Positions 26,086 to 34,010 of a DNA stretch of 64,000 nt are shown here, piece after piece (the first letter of the stretch is position 1; each line of letters starts with the position of its first letter). The translations under genes and the position numbers were made by a program. A model generated the notes under the pieces. It ran no database searches and was not told the DNA's origin. It saw only the letters and a program-made list of their open reading frames with translations. This DNA comes from Rhodobacteraceae bacterium EL53. Lineage in GTDB: Bacteria; Pseudomonadota; Alphaproteobacteria; Rhodobacterales; Rhodobacteraceae. The stretch lies in contig OMPR01000010.1 of the NCBI GenBank assembly GCA_900313015.1, forward strand, positions 124,001-188,000. The letters run 5' to 3'.

Positions 26086-27235
26086 GGGCCAGCTCCACCT
26101 GAACGACATTGGTGTGACCCACGGCAAAGGAGGCAGCGCAGATTTCAAGATAGTATTGCCAGTTCCGGAAGAAGGCCTCGCCATATCCCATTTCGGAAAT
26201 CCGCAGCTTTTGCGCGTTCAGACGCTCGGCCCAGATCCGGCAGGTTTTGGCATAGTCCTGCCCGAAACCAAAACTGTCGCGAACTTCAAATCCTGCCGCT
26301 TTGGCCTGATTTTTAATCACGCTGTCCGACAAAAGCATACCGCCGGGAAAGACATATTGGCGGATGTAATCAGAGGAGGACTTGTAGGTGTCAAAAAAGC
26401 TGTCCTTGACGGTGATCGCCTGCAACAAAACCCGCCCGCCCTCGGCCAGGTTCCGCTTGAGCGTTGCGAAGTAGCTTGGCCAGTACCGTGCGCCGACGGC
26501 CTCGATCATCTCGATCGACACGATATTGTCATACTGCCCGTTGATGTCGCGATAGTCGCGCAGTTGTATGTCGGCGCGACCGTCAAGGCGGCATTCGGCA
26601 TAGCTGTGTTGGTTGCGCGAGATGGTTACGCCGGTCACGTCACGGCCTTCCATACTGGCGTGTTCGGCAAATCCGCCCCAGCCACATCCGATTTCAAGCG
26701 TGCGCTCGCCGTCCCCAAGTCGCGACAGGGCACGTGCATTCTTGCGCGATTGAGCACGCGTCAGGTCATCATCGGCTTGTTCAAACAGCCCCGACGAATA
26801 AGTCATCCCTTCGTCTAGCCAAAGCGCGTAGAATTCATTGCCCACATCATAGTGCGAACGGATATTTTTTCGCGATCCGCGGCGCGAATTTGCCCGCATG
26901 ACCGTATCGACCAACCGAAACTTGGCCTTATTGAACGGGTTGGCTTGATCGTAGCTGCCCAAATGCTCGCGATTGTTCATCGCCACAGACATCAACCCCT
27001 CGATTGATGGGGTGTCCCAAAGGCCCTGAACATAGGTTTCGCCCAATCCCACCTGCCCATGCGCCGCCATGGCTGACACTGCTGCCCAATCGCGAATGAT
27101 CATTTCCGCCTCGGGGCCAGAATGACCAAACTGATACCGTTCGCCCTCGGGTGTGCGTAGGGTCAGTTGCCCGTCACGCAGACGCTCGCATGTCGACAGG
27201 AAGTTCGATTTCAGAACCTTGTTGGTCAAATGCAT
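26078..27235 (-). CDS. Cyclopropane-fatty-acyl-phospholipid synthase-like methyltransferase
   Basis: 385 residues from the ATG at 27235 (AAGGGAA upstream). The SAM-binding motif is LEIGCGWGGFAEHAS, with VTGVTISRNQ, NIVSIEMIEAVG and YVFPGGMLLSD typical of the Cfa family. It methylates an unsaturated acyl chain on membrane phospholipids. Its start overlaps the amine oxidase gene by 62 bases. In Rhodobacter sphaeroides, RpoE-controlled relatives take part in cyclopropane or furan fatty acid formation (established for that organism); which product is made here cannot be told. Confidence 0.87.
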   Translation of the reverse strand: MHLTNKVLKSNFLSTCERLRDGQLTLRTPEGERYQFGHSGPEAEMIIRDWAAVSAMAAHGQVGLGETYVQGLWDTPSIEGLMSVAMNNREHLGSYDQANPFNKAKFRLVDTVMRANSRRGSRKNIRSHYDVGNEFYALWLDEGMTYSSGLFEQADDDLTRAQSRKNARALSRLGDGERTLEIGCGWGGFAEHASMEGRDVTGVTISRNQHSYAECRLDGRADIQLRDYRDINGQYDNIVSIEMIEAVGARYWPSYFATLKRNLAEGGRVLLQAITVKDSFFDTYKSSSDYIRQYVFPGGMLLSDSVIKNQAKAAGFEVRDSFGFGQDYAKTCRIWAERLNAQKLRISEMGYGEAFFRNWQYYLEICAASFAVGHTNVVQVELAHA

Positions 27236-28517
27236 TTTCCATTCCCTTGAATTGGTGACGTTCATTGAGCGCTCGTACAATGCGCATAGCGCTGGCGATG
27301 CCGTCTTCGTGAAACCCGTTCCGATTCCATGCGCCGGCAAACCATGTCCGGTTTTGGCCCTGCATCTGGCGGATGTCCTGCTGTGCCTGCAGCGCAGCTT
27401 TGTCGAACACCGGGTGGGCAAATTGAACCTCGTCATAAATCGCCTCTTGAGGGATTTCGGTCGACGGGTTCAGGGTGACAAACAGAGGGTCGTTTTCTGG
27501 GATGTTTTGGAGCTTGTTCATCCAGTAGGTGACACCGATGTCGCCGTCCTGAGAACGATAGGCCCAGCTTGACCAGCAGGCGCGGCGGCGCGGCATCTGA
27601 CCCGGGTCGCAATGCAACACAGCTTTGTTGGGTTGGTAGCGAATACTGCCAAGGGCATCGCTTTCGGCCTGGCTGGCGTCGTCTCCCAGCATTGCTAGAG
27701 CCTGGTCCGAATGGCAGGCAAGGATGATCTCGTCAAAGGCCAAACAAGGGCTGTCACCCGCATCAATGCGAACCTCGAAGGCGTCACGTTCCACCCGGTG
27801 GACCGGCGCGTTGGTATGAATGGTGCAGCCACGTGCAATCAAAGCGGCTTCTAGTCGGCGAACGTATTCGATGCTGCCGCCCTTGACCGTCCACCATTGA
27901 TGCTCTCCAACCCCTGCCAAAAGAGCATGGTTGCGAAAGAATTGGACCAGGGATTTCGCTGGAAACCGGTCCACGTCTTCCACAGGGGTTGACCAGATCG
28001 CACCGCACATCGGCATCAGGTAATTATTGCGAAACCATTTACCCAAGCCAAGTTCATCGACCAGCTCGCCGATGGTTTTGTCGTCATCTTTGGCGGCGGC
28101 TTCTGCGCGTTTTCCAAACTTGATGATGTCGGCGATCATTTTGTAAAACTGGGGACGTAGCAGGTTACTCTTTTGAGCGGTAATCGACCCCATGTTAGAC
28201 AGGCCATATTCCAACCACCCGTCGTTGATGCTCGCTCCAAAGCTCATCTCACTTTTGATTACCGGCACATCGAGGTCACGAAACAGCCGGGTCAAGTAGG
28301 GGTAAGTTACATAGTTAAACACAATAAACCCGGTATCGACGGGTTGATCACCGTGTTTACCTGCCATTACCGTGCGTGCATGCCCGCCCAACCGGGGCGC
28401 GGCCTCGAACAGAGTGACATCGTGATATGGTGCCAAATAGTAGGCAGCCGAGAGACCCGAGATGCCGCCTCCGACAATGGCGATCTTCTTTCGCGGTCCT
28501 TGGGTATGATCGAACAT
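27174..28517 (-). CDS. FAD-dependent amine oxidase-type protein (fatty-acid modification operon)
   Basis: 447 residues from the ATG at 28517 (GAGGA upstream; a longer start at 28577 lies inside the promoter). FAD binding: KIAIVGGGISGLSAAYYLA. Flavin-containing amine oxidase domain with EAAPRLGGHARTV and FAGAWNRNGFHEDGIASA near the C-terminus. Such proteins sit next to Cfa-like and DUF1365 genes in many proteobacteria and are often labelled cyclopropane/furan fatty acid proteins; desaturation or oxidation of the methylated chain is the favoured role (inference). First gene of the operon. Confidence 0.87.
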   Translation of the reverse strand: MFDHTQGPRKKIAIVGGGISGLSAAYYLAPYHDVTLFEAAPRLGGHARTVMAGKHGDQPVDTGFIVFNYVTYPYLTRLFRDLDVPVIKSEMSFGASINDGWLEYGLSNMGSITAQKSNLLRPQFYKMIADIIKFGKRAEAAAKDDDKTIGELVDELGLGKWFRNNYLMPMCGAIWSTPVEDVDRFPAKSLVQFFRNHALLAGVGEHQWWTVKGGSIEYVRRLEAALIARGCTIHTNAPVHRVERDAFEVRIDAGDSPCLAFDEIILACHSDQALAMLGDDASQAESDALGSIRYQPNKAVLHCDPGQMPRRRACWSSWAYRSQDGDIGVTYWMNKLQNIPENDPLFVTLNPSTEIPQEAIYDEVQFAHPVFDKAALQAQQDIRQMQGQNRTWFAGAWNRNGFHEDGIASAMRIVRALNERHQFKGMENAFDQQGSEIELPVDMRASA

Positions 28518-28550
28518 ACTGTCCTCGTTCTTGTCATCTGATGAAGCGGT

Positions 28551-28576
28551 TACGGGGGGGGCAGAGGTTCGGATCA
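28551..28576 (-). promoter_or_regulatory. Predicted RpoE promoter of the six-gene lipid operon
   Basis: Minus strand TGATCC (28576-28571), 16 bases, CGTA (28554-28551), 34 bases before the amine oxidase ATG. Its position inside the longer possible coding frame argues for the shorter start. Confidence 0.78.
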
Positions 28577-28616
28577 TTTATTCATCGGAATTCATTTGAA
28601 AAATTTCGCTGCCAAG

Positions 28617-28642
28617 TGATCCAAACCCTTGAAGCGCGCGTA
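28617..28642 (+). promoter_or_regulatory. Predicted RpoE promoter of the DUF1365-SDR operon
   Basis: TGATCC (28617-28622), 16 bases, CGTA (28639-28642). The DUF1365 ATG begins nine bases after the last base of CGTA, so transcription would begin at or very near the start codon. It is divergent from the lipid operon promoter only 40 bases away. Confidence 0.78.
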
Positions 28643-28650
28643 GTCAAGTT

Positions 28651-29424
28651 ATGCAAATAGAACATATTCAGGCTCAAACGCATCACGCCCGACGGGGGTC
28701 ACTCAAAAATGCGTTCAACTATGGCGTTGATTACGTGATGACCGACCTGAGCTCAGAGACGCCCCGGCTTTTGTCGCACAACCGCTTTAACCTCTGGTCT
28801 GTGCATGACCGACATCATGGGGGAACACGCGGCGACGGTCAGGGCGCGGCGTGGTTCAAGGCATTGCTAGACAGCCGTGGGCTTCAAGCTGAAGGCAGGC
28901 AGCTTTTGCTGCTGACACAGCCCAGCTTTCTGTGGTTCCATTTTAACCCTGTCAGTTTCTGGATTGCGCTGGTTGATGGCACCCCGCGCGCATTTGTGGC
29001 TGAGGTCAACAGCACCTTTGGACAGCGCCATTGCTATTTCTGCGCGCACCAGGATTTTCGCCCGATCGAACCGGGCGATACGCTGATAGCCGACAAGCTG
29101 ATGCATGTTTCGCCGTTTCAAAAAATCGCGGGCCACTATCGGTTCAATTTCGACCTGAGCGACACCCGCATCAACATCCGCATTCTGTTTGAAAACGGGG
29201 ACCAAGGTGTTTTGGCGACCCTCTGTGGAACGCGCCGTAGGGCGACTAGCGGTTCGCTTCTCTGGGCCGCGATCCGCCGCCCGTTGGGTGCGGTACGGGT
29301 GCTGACGCTGATTCATTGGCAGGCAGCAATTCTCTACCTCAAACGCGCCCCATTTCTAAAAAAACAACCCGCGCCTGAGCGGATGATGACGGACGGCCAA
29401 ACTCTGCGCAGGGTCGGGAAATGA
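28651..29424 (+). CDS. DUF1365 domain-containing protein
   Basis: 257 residues. Characteristic segments are QAQTHHARRGSLKNAFNYGV, SFLWFHFNPVSFWIA and ADKLMHVSPFQKIAGHYRF. Homologues are regularly linked to flavin amine oxidase and Cfa-like genes; biochemical function not established. The ATG lies so close to the predicted promoter that the mRNA may be leaderless; no ribosome-binding site is visible. Stop overlaps the next ATG by four bases. Confidence 0.87.
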   Translation: MQIEHIQAQTHHARRGSLKNAFNYGVDYVMTDLSSETPRLLSHNRFNLWSVHDRHHGGTRGDGQGAAWFKALLDSRGLQAEGRQLLLLTQPSFLWFHFNPVSFWIALVDGTPRAFVAEVNSTFGQRHCYFCAHQDFRPIEPGDTLIADKLMHVSPFQKIAGHYRFNFDLSDTRINIRILFENGDQGVLATLCGTRRRATSGSLLWAAIRRPLGAVRVLTLIHWQAAILYLKRAPFLKKQPAPERMMTDGQTLRRVGK

Positions 29425-30146
29425 CATCGTTTTCTGGTAAAACCTATTGGCTTGTCGGGGCCAGTGAAGGCCTTGGCCGAGCTTTGGCGCAATGTCTGGA
29501 TGCCCAGGGTGCGCGCCTGATTCTGTCGGCGCGCAATGCGGACCGGCTGAACAGTCTTTGCAACGAATTGACGGACGCGCGCTCCGTGCCGCTGGATGTG
29601 ACCGACACCGATGCCGTGCGCGATGCGGCTGCATTGGTCGGAGAAATCGATGGTGTGATCTACAATGTGGGCGCCTATGAGCCTATGCGAGCCACCGAAT
29701 GGGACAGCGACGCGGCGATTGCCATGGCGGACGTCAATTTCATAGGCGCACTGCGTGTGTTGGGCGCGGTTGTTCCGCGACTCATAAAACAAGGGCGCGG
29801 TGACATTACCTTGGTCGGCTCATTGGCAGGGTACCGTGGGCTACCCGCAGCGATCGGCTATGGGGCCAGCAAGGCTGCGTTGGTCAGTCTGGCGGAAACC
29901 ATGCGTTTCGACCTCAAAGACACCGGGGTGACGGTGCGCCTGGTCAATCCCGGATTCATCAAGACCCGCCTGACCGAAAAGAACAGCTTTCGGATGCCAA
30001 TGTTGATGACGCCCGAAGACGCTGCTCAAAGGGTTTTGAAGGCTATGAAACGGTCCCGCTTTCGCACTGATTTCCCCGCGCCATTCTCTTGGTTGATACG
30101 CAGCGTGGACGCATTGCCTGATCTGTTCGTTTACCGAGGTAAGTGA
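29421..30146 (+). CDS. Short-chain dehydrogenase/reductase
   Basis: 241 residues of the classical SDR family: the NAD(P) motif VGASEGLGRALAQ, VYNVGAY in the NAG position, the catalytic Ser (LVGSLAGYRG) and YGASKAAL (Tyr-x-x-x-Lys). Coupled to the DUF1365 gene (ATGA). Most likely acts on the lipid product of the divergent operon, an inference from context. A C-terminal segment, PMLMTPEDAAQRVLKAMKR, is typical of SDRs acting on long chains. Confidence 0.85.
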   Translation: MTSFSGKTYWLVGASEGLGRALAQCLDAQGARLILSARNADRLNSLCNELTDARSVPLDVTDTDAVRDAAALVGEIDGVIYNVGAYEPMRATEWDSDAAIAMADVNFIGALRVLGAVVPRLIKQGRGDITLVGSLAGYRGLPAAIGYGASKAALVSLAETMRFDLKDTGVTVRLVNPGFIKTRLTEKNSFRMPMLMTPEDAAQRVLKAMKRSRFRTDFPAPFSWLIRSVDALPDLFVYRGK

Positions 30147-30471
30147 GCCAAACCACCTTGGATAAAGAGGGCTTGCACGCATTGGGGTGGCCTTGGCCTT
30201 GCCCACAAAAAACGTCCCCTGATAGCAGTTCGCGCGCATCTGGCCGGAGTGCGGGGCGACACCTTTCCGACGGGCCATCTTAATGCGGTCGAATACGCCT
30301 GATTTGAACATCTCCAGCGGTTAGGGATGCAGCTTGAAGCCCGGAGCCAAACCTTCCTCGACCTATGCAACTAATGTTTAGATTTAGCCCAACTGCATCT
30401 GGTCAGTCATGGTTATTTGGCATGTATTTTTTATGTTTGGGGCCTTGAATAGTGGGGCTATGAAATGAAAA
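30147..30471. other. Gap with no recognised gene
   Basis: About 325 bases between the convergent SDR and fasciclin genes. Several short open frames exist on both strands but none resembles a known protein. Possibly a degraded coding sequence. Confidence 0.45.
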
Positions 30472-30505
30472 CGGCCTATGCGTTCCGAATTGAACGCATA
30501 GGCCG
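30472..30505 (-). terminator. Terminator of the fasciclin gene
   Basis: A perfect 14-bp stem (30472-30485 with 30492-30505) and six-base loop; on the minus strand it follows the stop codon and leads into a T-rich run. Confidence 0.88.
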
Positions 30506-30545
30506 TGTTTTTCTCCCACGAAAGAACTTTGGCGTGGGTTTGTGA

Positions 30546-31061
30546 TTAGTGGCAAGCCGGGCGCGTGCCGGGCAGCAGCACTTTGTCCACCACATGGATC
30601 ACACCATTGTCGGCCTGAATATCCGCGATGACCACATTGGCCATCTGGCCGGTGCCATCGGCAATTGTTACCCCGTCCGCACTTGCAGTGATGCACAGGC
30701 GTTCACTGGCCAGAACTGGTTTGAAATAGTTGGACCCGGACGGGATCATGTCTGCCGTCAGTTTACGGTCATCAACATGATACAGCAGCACGTTGGTCAG
30801 CTGGCCTTTGTTCTCTGGCTTAAGCAGGGTTTCAACCGTGCCCTCGGGCAAGGCAGCAAAAGCATCATTAACTGGGGCATAAACGGTGAACGGGCCGGGA
30901 CCGGACAGCGTTTCGGCCAGGCCTGCAGCGGTGACGGCGGCAACGAGTGTCGAGAACCGATCATCGCCGGCTGCGATCTCTACGATGGTGTTGGCCTGTG
31001 CAGTGGCAGCGGAAAGGCTGAGTGCGGCGGCGGCAATTACGCTTTTCATTTTCATCTTCAT
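30546..31061 (-). CDS. Fasciclin (FAS1) domain protein, exported
   Basis: 171 residues: a signal peptide (KSVIAAAALSLSAATAQA) and one FAS1 domain with RFSTLVAAVTAAGLAETL, GPFTVYAPVNDAFAALP, LLYHVDDRKLTAD and the end motif NGVIHVVDKVLLP. FAS1 proteins mediate adhesion at the cell surface or in the periplasm. Two Cys (in RLCITAS and RPACH) could form a disulphide. An exact RpoE promoter motif lies 62 bases before the start codon and the gene is next to chrR-rpoE, so it likely belongs to the photo-oxidative regulon. Confidence 0.92.
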   Translation of the reverse strand: MKMKMKSVIAAAALSLSAATAQANTIVEIAAGDDRFSTLVAAVTAAGLAETLSGPGPFTVYAPVNDAFAALPEGTVETLLKPENKGQLTNVLLYHVDDRKLTADMIPSGSNYFKPVLASERLCITASADGVTIADGTGQMANVVIADIQADNGVIHVVDKVLLPGTRPACH

Positions 31062-31122
31062 GGTAAGTCTCCGTGTCGGTGGGCGTGGTCTGCCCGGTCT
31101 GAATTAATGTTCGTATAAGAAA

Positions 31123-31148
31123 TACGCCGGGGCCCGACTTATGGATCA
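31123..31148 (-). promoter_or_regulatory. Predicted RpoE promoter of the fasciclin gene
   Basis: Minus strand TGATCC (31148-31143), 16 bases, CGTA (31126-31123). It lies between the chrR terminator and the fasciclin start. Confidence 0.78.
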
Positions 31149-31187
31149 ATCGTTCACGGTTTTGTGGCCTAAATACTTGAAAAAAAA

Positions 31188-31211
31188 GAACCACCAGAAA
31201 ACTGGTGGCTC
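31188..31211 (-). terminator. Rho-independent terminator of rpoE-chrR
   Basis: On the minus strand a 10-bp stem (core CCACCAG/CTGGTGG, TTTT loop) is followed by eight or more T residues, 30 bases after the chrR stop. It separates rpoE-chrR from the fasciclin promoter. Confidence 0.9.
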
Positions 31212-31240
31212 CTAAACACGTATTTTTTGTAGATATAATT

Positions 31241-31876
31241 CTAGATCCTAAACAATGGCTGTAGCAGTCTTGGAACCAGCGCACGAAACTGCAGGCGCGC
31301 GTCCGTGGCCGCCAGGCAAATGCAGGGATCGCCCGGATCGGCAACCGGTGTATGTTCCAGATCCTCGTCTGCGATCTCCAGATCACCGACCCCGAAACGG
31401 CCAGTCTCATCACTAAAGCTGCCCTGCAGAACGAGTGTCAGTTCAAGACCATTGTGGCTGTGATCGGGAACTGCCTGCCCCGGCGGGATGTAAAGGAGAC
31501 GCACGGATCCGTTGGAATCCGCTGAGAGAATATCTTGACGCACGCCCATGCCCAGTTTTTTCCAACGTGGCGCGCGGCCCTTCATTGCCTCCATCACCGG
31601 CCCGGGGAACATCCCGTTGCGTTCGTAAACCGGTTCTGGCGTGTAAGATGCGTCCAGCTGTGCGAAAATACTGTCTTTGAGAGACGATGAAACGGCGACT
31701 GCAGCGGTTTCTTCTAGAACGGCACCGCCGACAGCTTGATGCGCTTCCAGCGCAACACGGCACTGTTCACAAAGCGACACATGGCTGGCCACAGCGACAG
31801 CAAAAGCATGTGGAAGATTGCCTGCCGCATATGCTGCAAGCATGGCGTCAGGGATATGGTGTTTTATGGCACTCAT
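31241..31876 (-). CDS. chrR: ChrR-family zinc anti-sigma factor
   Basis: 211 residues. The N-terminal zinc anti-sigma domain has ligands His 7, His 32, Cys 36 and Cys 39 (HVSLCEQC). The C-terminal cupin has the second zinc site: His 139, His 141, Glu 145 (DHSHNGLELTLVLQG) and His 175 (LEHTP). Both sets match R. sphaeroides ChrR with a one- or two-residue offset. It binds RpoE and releases it in response to singlet oxygen (established for the homologue). ATG overlaps the rpoE stop by four bases. Confidence 0.93.
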   Translation of the reverse strand: MSAIKHHIPDAMLAAYAAGNLPHAFAVAVASHVSLCEQCRVALEAHQAVGGAVLEETAAVAVSSSLKDSIFAQLDASYTPEPVYERNGMFPGPVMEAMKGRAPRWKKLGMGVRQDILSADSNGSVRLLYIPPGQAVPDHSHNGLELTLVLQGSFSDETGRFGVGDLEIADEDLEHTPVADPGDPCICLAATDARLQFRALVPRLLQPLFRI

Positions 31877-32433
31877 TGCTTGAGGTCCTTCAGCTCGTGT
31901 CTCAGGCGTTCCAGGCCAAGCCGGATCCGCGACTTTATGGTTCCAAGGGGCAGGCCGGTCTGGGCGCTGATCTCCTGATGGGTCAACTCGCCCAGATAGG
32001 CTTTTTCAATCATTTCGCGCTGCTCGGGTTTGAGCGTGGTAAGCGCTTGTTTCAAGTGTCCGGCTTCCTGTTCTATGCCTAAAATCTGACTGGCATCGGG
32101 TTCTGACCCGGGATCTTCTTTCAGTTCTTCTGGCATCGGACGATTTTCTTTTCGCGCGATGTCTATCTGCCGATTGCGGGCGATTTGATAAATCCAGGCG
32201 GATACTTGGGCTCGATGCGGATCAAACATTGCCGCCTTACGCCATATTGTCAGCATCACGTCCTGAACAATTTCCTCGGCCTGATGCGGTGATGCGCCCG
32301 AGCGGATGATGAATCCCTTAAGTCGTGGGGCAAAGTGATCGAACAACGCCGCAAATGCGTTTCGATCACGATTGTCCCGAATGGCGATCATCCATCGGGT
32401 CTGTTGTGAATAGTCGGTTTTACTTTGTGACAC
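31873..32433 (-). CDS. rpoE: ECF sigma factor RpoE (ECF11, singlet-oxygen response)
   Basis: About 186 residues from the GTG at 32433. Region 2: FDHFAPRLKGFIIRSG and AEEIVQDVMLTIWRKA; region 4: LTHQEISAQTGLPLGTIKSRI. The frame is open to 32607, but the upstream part overlaps the predicted promoter. An ATG at 32508 lies exactly eight bases beyond the promoter CGTA and would give 25 extra residues in a leaderless mRNA; homologue N-termini favour the GTG. Directs transcription of photo-oxidative stress genes; candidate target promoters in this window carry TGATCC-N16-CGTA. Confidence 0.92.
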   Translation of the reverse strand: MSQSKTDYSQQTRWMIAIRDNRDRNAFAALFDHFAPRLKGFIIRSGASPHQAEEIVQDVMLTIWRKAAMFDPHRAQVSAWIYQIARNRQIDIARKENRPMPEELKEDPGSEPDASQILGIEQEAGHLKQALTTLKPEQREMIEKAYLGELTHQEISAQTGLPLGTIKSRIRLGLERLRHELKDLKQ

Positions 32434-32516
32434 AGATGTTCTTTCGTGACGACGCACCACAGAGGCATGCCGAGAGCTGCGCGGGATATCAAGAGTTTGT
32501 GTCAACATACCCGTAA

Positions 32517-32542
32517 TACGCGGGCCTGTGAAATGCGGATCA
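32517..32542 (-). promoter_or_regulatory. Predicted autoregulatory RpoE promoter of rpoE-chrR
   Basis: Minus strand TGATCC (32542-32537), 16 bases, CGTA (32520-32517). Autoregulation by such a promoter is established for rpoE-chrR in R. sphaeroides. The remaining gap up to 32839 shows no gene. Confidence 0.82.
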
Positions 32543-32839
32543 CATTTTTTAGATTTTCTTCTGTGAATGGTACCAAAACCCGTAGAAACACACAGGCATT
32601 TGGCCAAATCGGAGGTCTGTTTGCACCCGCCGGAGTGTCTTGGATCTGACGCATACCTTGGGGTCGATCCGCTTTAATCTTTCAACTGGAAACAGCGCTT
32701 CTATGCATCACCGATGGTGGGATGATTGTGTCACCAGAGCCCAAGTTGGCATTTAAGTGAACCCGAAACGGATCAGATTGATGCAAAACCGCTATTCCGC
32801 TTCGACCTTCAAAACGACCATGAATACGCGCTCGAGAAG

Positions 32840-33310
32840 TCAAAACAATCTGACATCCGAAACAGCGATGTCCGCTTGAAAAACGCGACCCACTGCAACG
32901 ATGCCGATGCGACGCAATTTAGCGGGATTGAGAACTTTGTCCGTCTTGTGAGGTACAAAGACCGAAAAGGGAAATCGCATTGTTGTCCAATATGACGGTG
33001 CCCAAAAAGGCGCTCGGAAGGATTGCCACGGTCGGTCAAGATCATCTGTTCGAAGCCGCAGGTCATAAGTCTCATCATTGCCAAAGACATCAATCTGGAT
33101 GCCGCCCCAGTGGTTTGCATCCAAACCTGAACTGTCCCGCTTCAGATCTGATGCCAACTGAATGAAGCCACCGTTGTTTTCCAGCGAAACCTTTCCGTTC
33201 AGTCGTGTCGCGCTGCGTCCACCCACAACCTGATCGGAAATTTGACCGCTTGAGATACCGCCCATGACGGTATCAGCAACAAATTCCCAGGTTGTTTCTA
33301 GTTTTGACAT
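32840..33310 (-). CDS. CIA30-family protein
   Basis: 156 residues of the complex I intermediate-associated protein 30 family: WEFVADTVMGGISSGQ at the N-terminus, GGFIQLASDL, GIQIDVFGNDETYDLRLRT and FPFSVFVP. Galactose-binding-like beta-sandwich. Bacterial members are linked to photolyase or redox genes rather than complex I; function unknown. About 184 bases downstream of the DCC gene on the same strand; a short own promoter may lie in between, or it belongs to the phr transcript. Confidence 0.85.
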   Translation of the reverse strand: MSKLETTWEFVADTVMGGISSGQISDQVVGGRSATRLNGKVSLENNGGFIQLASDLKRDSSGLDANHWGGIQIDVFGNDETYDLRLRTDDLDRPWQSFRAPFWAPSYWTTMRFPFSVFVPHKTDKVLNPAKLRRIGIVAVGRVFQADIAVSDVRLF

Positions 33311-33494
33311 ACAGTCGGTCCTTTCAATGTGGTCTCAAACCAGAGTGTGCGCGTCAAACTGTTGTTGATATTGACGTTGGTTGTCACGGATCGCTACGAG
33401 GCGTCTTTTGACAGCGGTCACAAAAATCGAAGCGCCGTCTTTCACCGGATCTTTGGAAACGCAATTCTGATCAAATGGTCATTTCGCCCATTTC

Positions 33495-33953
33495 CTAGTG
33501 CCGCTTTGTTTGCGGATTTGAGGCTTTAACGCCAAGGCGTGCAGCAAGCCGCGAGATTGTCGGACGGATCACCAGAAAGCCTCTGTAGGAAAGCTCAATT
33601 ATGGGCAGCACTCCGGGAATGCTTGCCAAGCGGAACGCCCACGTCCAACCAGGAGCGATACGCCAGATTTCGGCAAAGGCTATTGCCCCTGAAAGGAGTT
33701 CCCCGTTCGCCCTGCGAACATGAAACCGGCTCATTGCGTCTTCGACTGTAAGGTCCGATCTTAGGTCGACACCTTGCGCGGAAACGTCGACCAAATGTAG
33801 TTTCCCTGCACCTATCTTCGACGCATAGTGATTGATCTCTGCAGTGCAAAGTGGGCAAGACCCATCAAAATAGACGATGGGCGTGTCATCTGCGATGCTG
33901 CCATGCGATTTTGCCTGCAATAAGATGACGCCTTCTTGTGTATTCTGCATCAT
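33495..33953 (-). CDS. DCC-family (DUF393) thiol-disulphide oxidoreductase-like protein
   Basis: About 152 residues starting at paired ATGs (33953/33950, AGGAAA upstream). The family signature DGSCPLCTAEINHY contains the CxxC. Thioredoxin-like fold; the C-terminal half has a hydrophobic segment (IPGVLPIIELSYRGFLVI). Redox role inferred from the motif. It lies 57 bases downstream of the photolyase gene, so it is probably co-transcribed from the phr promoter. Confidence 0.87.
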   Translation of the reverse strand: MMQNTQEGVILLQAKSHGSIADDTPIVYFDGSCPLCTAEINHYASKIGAGKLHLVDVSAQGVDLRSDLTVEDAMSRFHVRRANGELLSGAIAFAEIWRIAPGWTWAFRLASIPGVLPIIELSYRGFLVIRPTISRLAARLGVKASNPQTKRH

Positions 33954-34010
33954 TATTTTCCTTTGTTTATCAACGAAAAACTGCATCGGGTGCTTGGTTT
34001 TCTCACCGCA

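Noticed and set aside
28518-28577. Longer N-terminus for the amine oxidase
   Set aside because: It would cover the predicted promoter and has no ribosome site; ATG 28517 has GAGGA.
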